Positions 6,752 to 7,234 of a DNA stretch of 7,234 bases are shown here, one piece after another. Source of the stretch: Planctomycetota bacterium (lineage in GTDB: Bacteria > Planctomycetota > Planctomycetia > Pirellulales > S012-138). Position numbers and translations under genes: made by a program. A model generated the notes under the pieces. That model was not told the origin of the DNA, did no database searches, and saw only the letters and a list, made by a program, of their open reading frames with translations. The stretch spans positions 1 through 7,234 of the forward strand of contig JALSGI010000007.1 in assembly GCA_026982835.1 (NCBI GenBank), written 5' to 3'. The number at the start of each line of letters is the position of its first letter. Position 1 is the stretch's first letter.

Positions 6752-6985
6752 GGAGCGCGGCCACGTCCCCCTTGAACCGCAGTGCTTTCAGACAGCCGCT
6801 TTTCACCGGTTTGCGTTGCCCTTGCATCTTGTTCACTCCTCCCCAGTGGCAGCAGCGGCTTGCCCGACTCACACCTTCTCTCGTTCCCACCACGCAGTTG
6901 CCGCTAGAGTCTGCTGGCCCAATGAGCGTTCCCCGAGGACGAAACCAAGTCCCTCTGCCCACGAGGACCGAGTTTCTGCCCACAC
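6752..6985. other. Intergenic region without recognised features
   Basis: Between the gltD stop and the tRNA terminator I see no convincing gene, hairpin or repeat on either strand. Open frames crossing it have no ribosome binding site and run on into the antisense of the tRNA. No T-tract terminator directly follows gltD. No third copy of the 228/5120 repeat is present. Confidence 0.5.
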
Positions 6986-7014
6986 AAAAAGCTGCCCACC
7001 CACCGGGCAGCTTT
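6986..7014 (-). terminator. Rho-independent terminator of tRNA-Leu
   Basis: Read on the - strand, the stem GCTGCCC (7011-7005) pairs perfectly with GGGCAGC (6997-6991) around a 7-base loop GGTGGGT and is followed at once by TTTTT (6990-6986). AAA (7014-7012) can pair with the first three T, giving a 10-bp stem. The hairpin begins 25 bases beyond the tRNA 3' end, as expected for its terminator. On the + strand the stem is followed by only TTT, so it may stop gltBD transcripts weakly, 240 bases after gltD. Confidence 0.85.
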
Positions 7015-7038
7015 CGCCAGGAATTTTCCCTTTCCAGG

Positions 7039-7122
7039 TGCCCGAGAGAGGATTCGAACCTCCACGGCCTTGCGGCCACATGGACCTGAACCATGCGCGT
7101 CTGCCAATTCCGCCACTCGGGC
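7039..7122 (-). tRNA. tRNA-Leu (anticodon CAG)
   Basis: An 84-base tRNA on the - strand. The acceptor stem GCCCGAG (7122-7116) pairs perfectly with CTCGGGC (7046-7040), and A7039 is the discriminator. The D arm contains GAATTGGCAGACG. The anticodon stem CATGG/CCATG encloses the loop TTCAGGT, with anticodon CAG at 7088-7086 reading CUG leucine codons. A long variable arm closed by a GCAA loop (GGCC-GCAA-GGCC) marks it as class II. The T arm is GGAGG-TTCGAAT-CCTCT. The genome continues CCT, so the 3' CCA is not encoded and must be added by the nucleotidyltransferase. CTG is by eye the dominant leucine codon in gltB and gltD, which fits a need for this tRNA. Promoter and terminator flank it closely, suggesting a single-gene unit. 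Confidence 0.95.
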
Positions 7123-7138
7123 ACTGGTTCCAATAAAT

Positions 7139-7167
7139 TATTTACTCCTCTGTGCCTGTGGAATCAA
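7139..7167 (-). promoter_or_regulatory. Probable sigma70-type promoter of tRNA-Leu
   Basis: On the - strand, TTGATT (7167-7162) resembles a -35 box (TTGACA) and TAAATA (7144-7139) sits at the -10 position with exactly 17 bases between. The -10 match is weak (three of six), but it lies in a strikingly AT-rich patch (TAAATAATTTATT) within GC-rich DNA. Transcription would start about 10 bases before the mature tRNA end at 7122, leaving a short leader for RNase P. The position supports it more than the box sequences do. Confidence 0.45.
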
Positions 7168-7234
7168 GTCCCTGGCTCCCGATAGACCACGCCAAGGAAA
7201 CCCCCTGCTGAGAAAACAACGATGGCCTCAACTT

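Noticed and set aside
6726..7133. Open frames on both strands across 6636-7136
   Set aside because: They run through the tRNA-Leu gene and its terminator; peptides such as MAELADAHGSG are the familiar false translation of a bacterial tRNA-Leu.
7222..7234. ATG GCC TCA ACT at the right edge as the start of a + strand gene
   Set aside because: Only four codons are visible and no clear ribosome binding site precedes them, so it cannot be supported.

Overview
This GC-rich window carries an ordinary but complete ammonia-assimilation locus: gltB and gltD, the large and small subunits of glutamate synthase (GOGAT), both on the + strand. The tail of a LysR-type regulator lies upstream and a tRNA-Leu(CAG) lies downstream on the - strand. 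The source is a free-living-type bacterium with separate GltB and GltD polypeptides. The start 'MGKPTGF' of GltD, the GltB propeptide and the palindrome-rich spacers (CCCGC-GTTA-GCGGG and CCAGC-TTCA-GCTGG types) recall planctomycetes of the Pirellulales. That placement is from memory and tentative, because no 16S or other marker gene is present.

Layout: 2-229 is the 3' end of a LysR-family gene. 230-541 is a 312-base spacer with no gene; it holds a composite palindromic repeat, a run of further hairpins, and the gltB leader with its ribosome binding site. 542-5119 is gltB (1525 aa). 5120-5287 is a 168-base spacer with a second, diverged copy of the composite repeat. 5288-6751 is gltD (487 aa). 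6752-6985 shows nothing recognisable. On the - strand, a probable promoter (7139-7167), tRNA-Leu (7039-7122) and a strong intrinsic terminator (6986-7014) form a self-contained tRNA unit. 7168-7234 shows no supported feature.

How the genes work together: GltB hydrolyses glutamine to glutamate and ammonia, then channels the ammonia to an FMN site where 2-oxoglutarate is reductively aminated. GltD takes electrons from NAD(P)H through FAD and iron-sulfur clusters and passes them to GltB. With glutamine synthetase (not in the window) this forms the GS-GOGAT cycle. The neighbouring LysR gene could be a regulator, as GltC is in Bacillus, but the sequence does not prove it.

I found no new protein system. 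The most unusual signal is in the spacers. The same composite repeat begins at the stop codon of each of two consecutive genes. The upstream copy also looks as if a 32-base palindromic unit was inserted into it, flanked by a 4-base direct repeat that occurs only once in the other copy.
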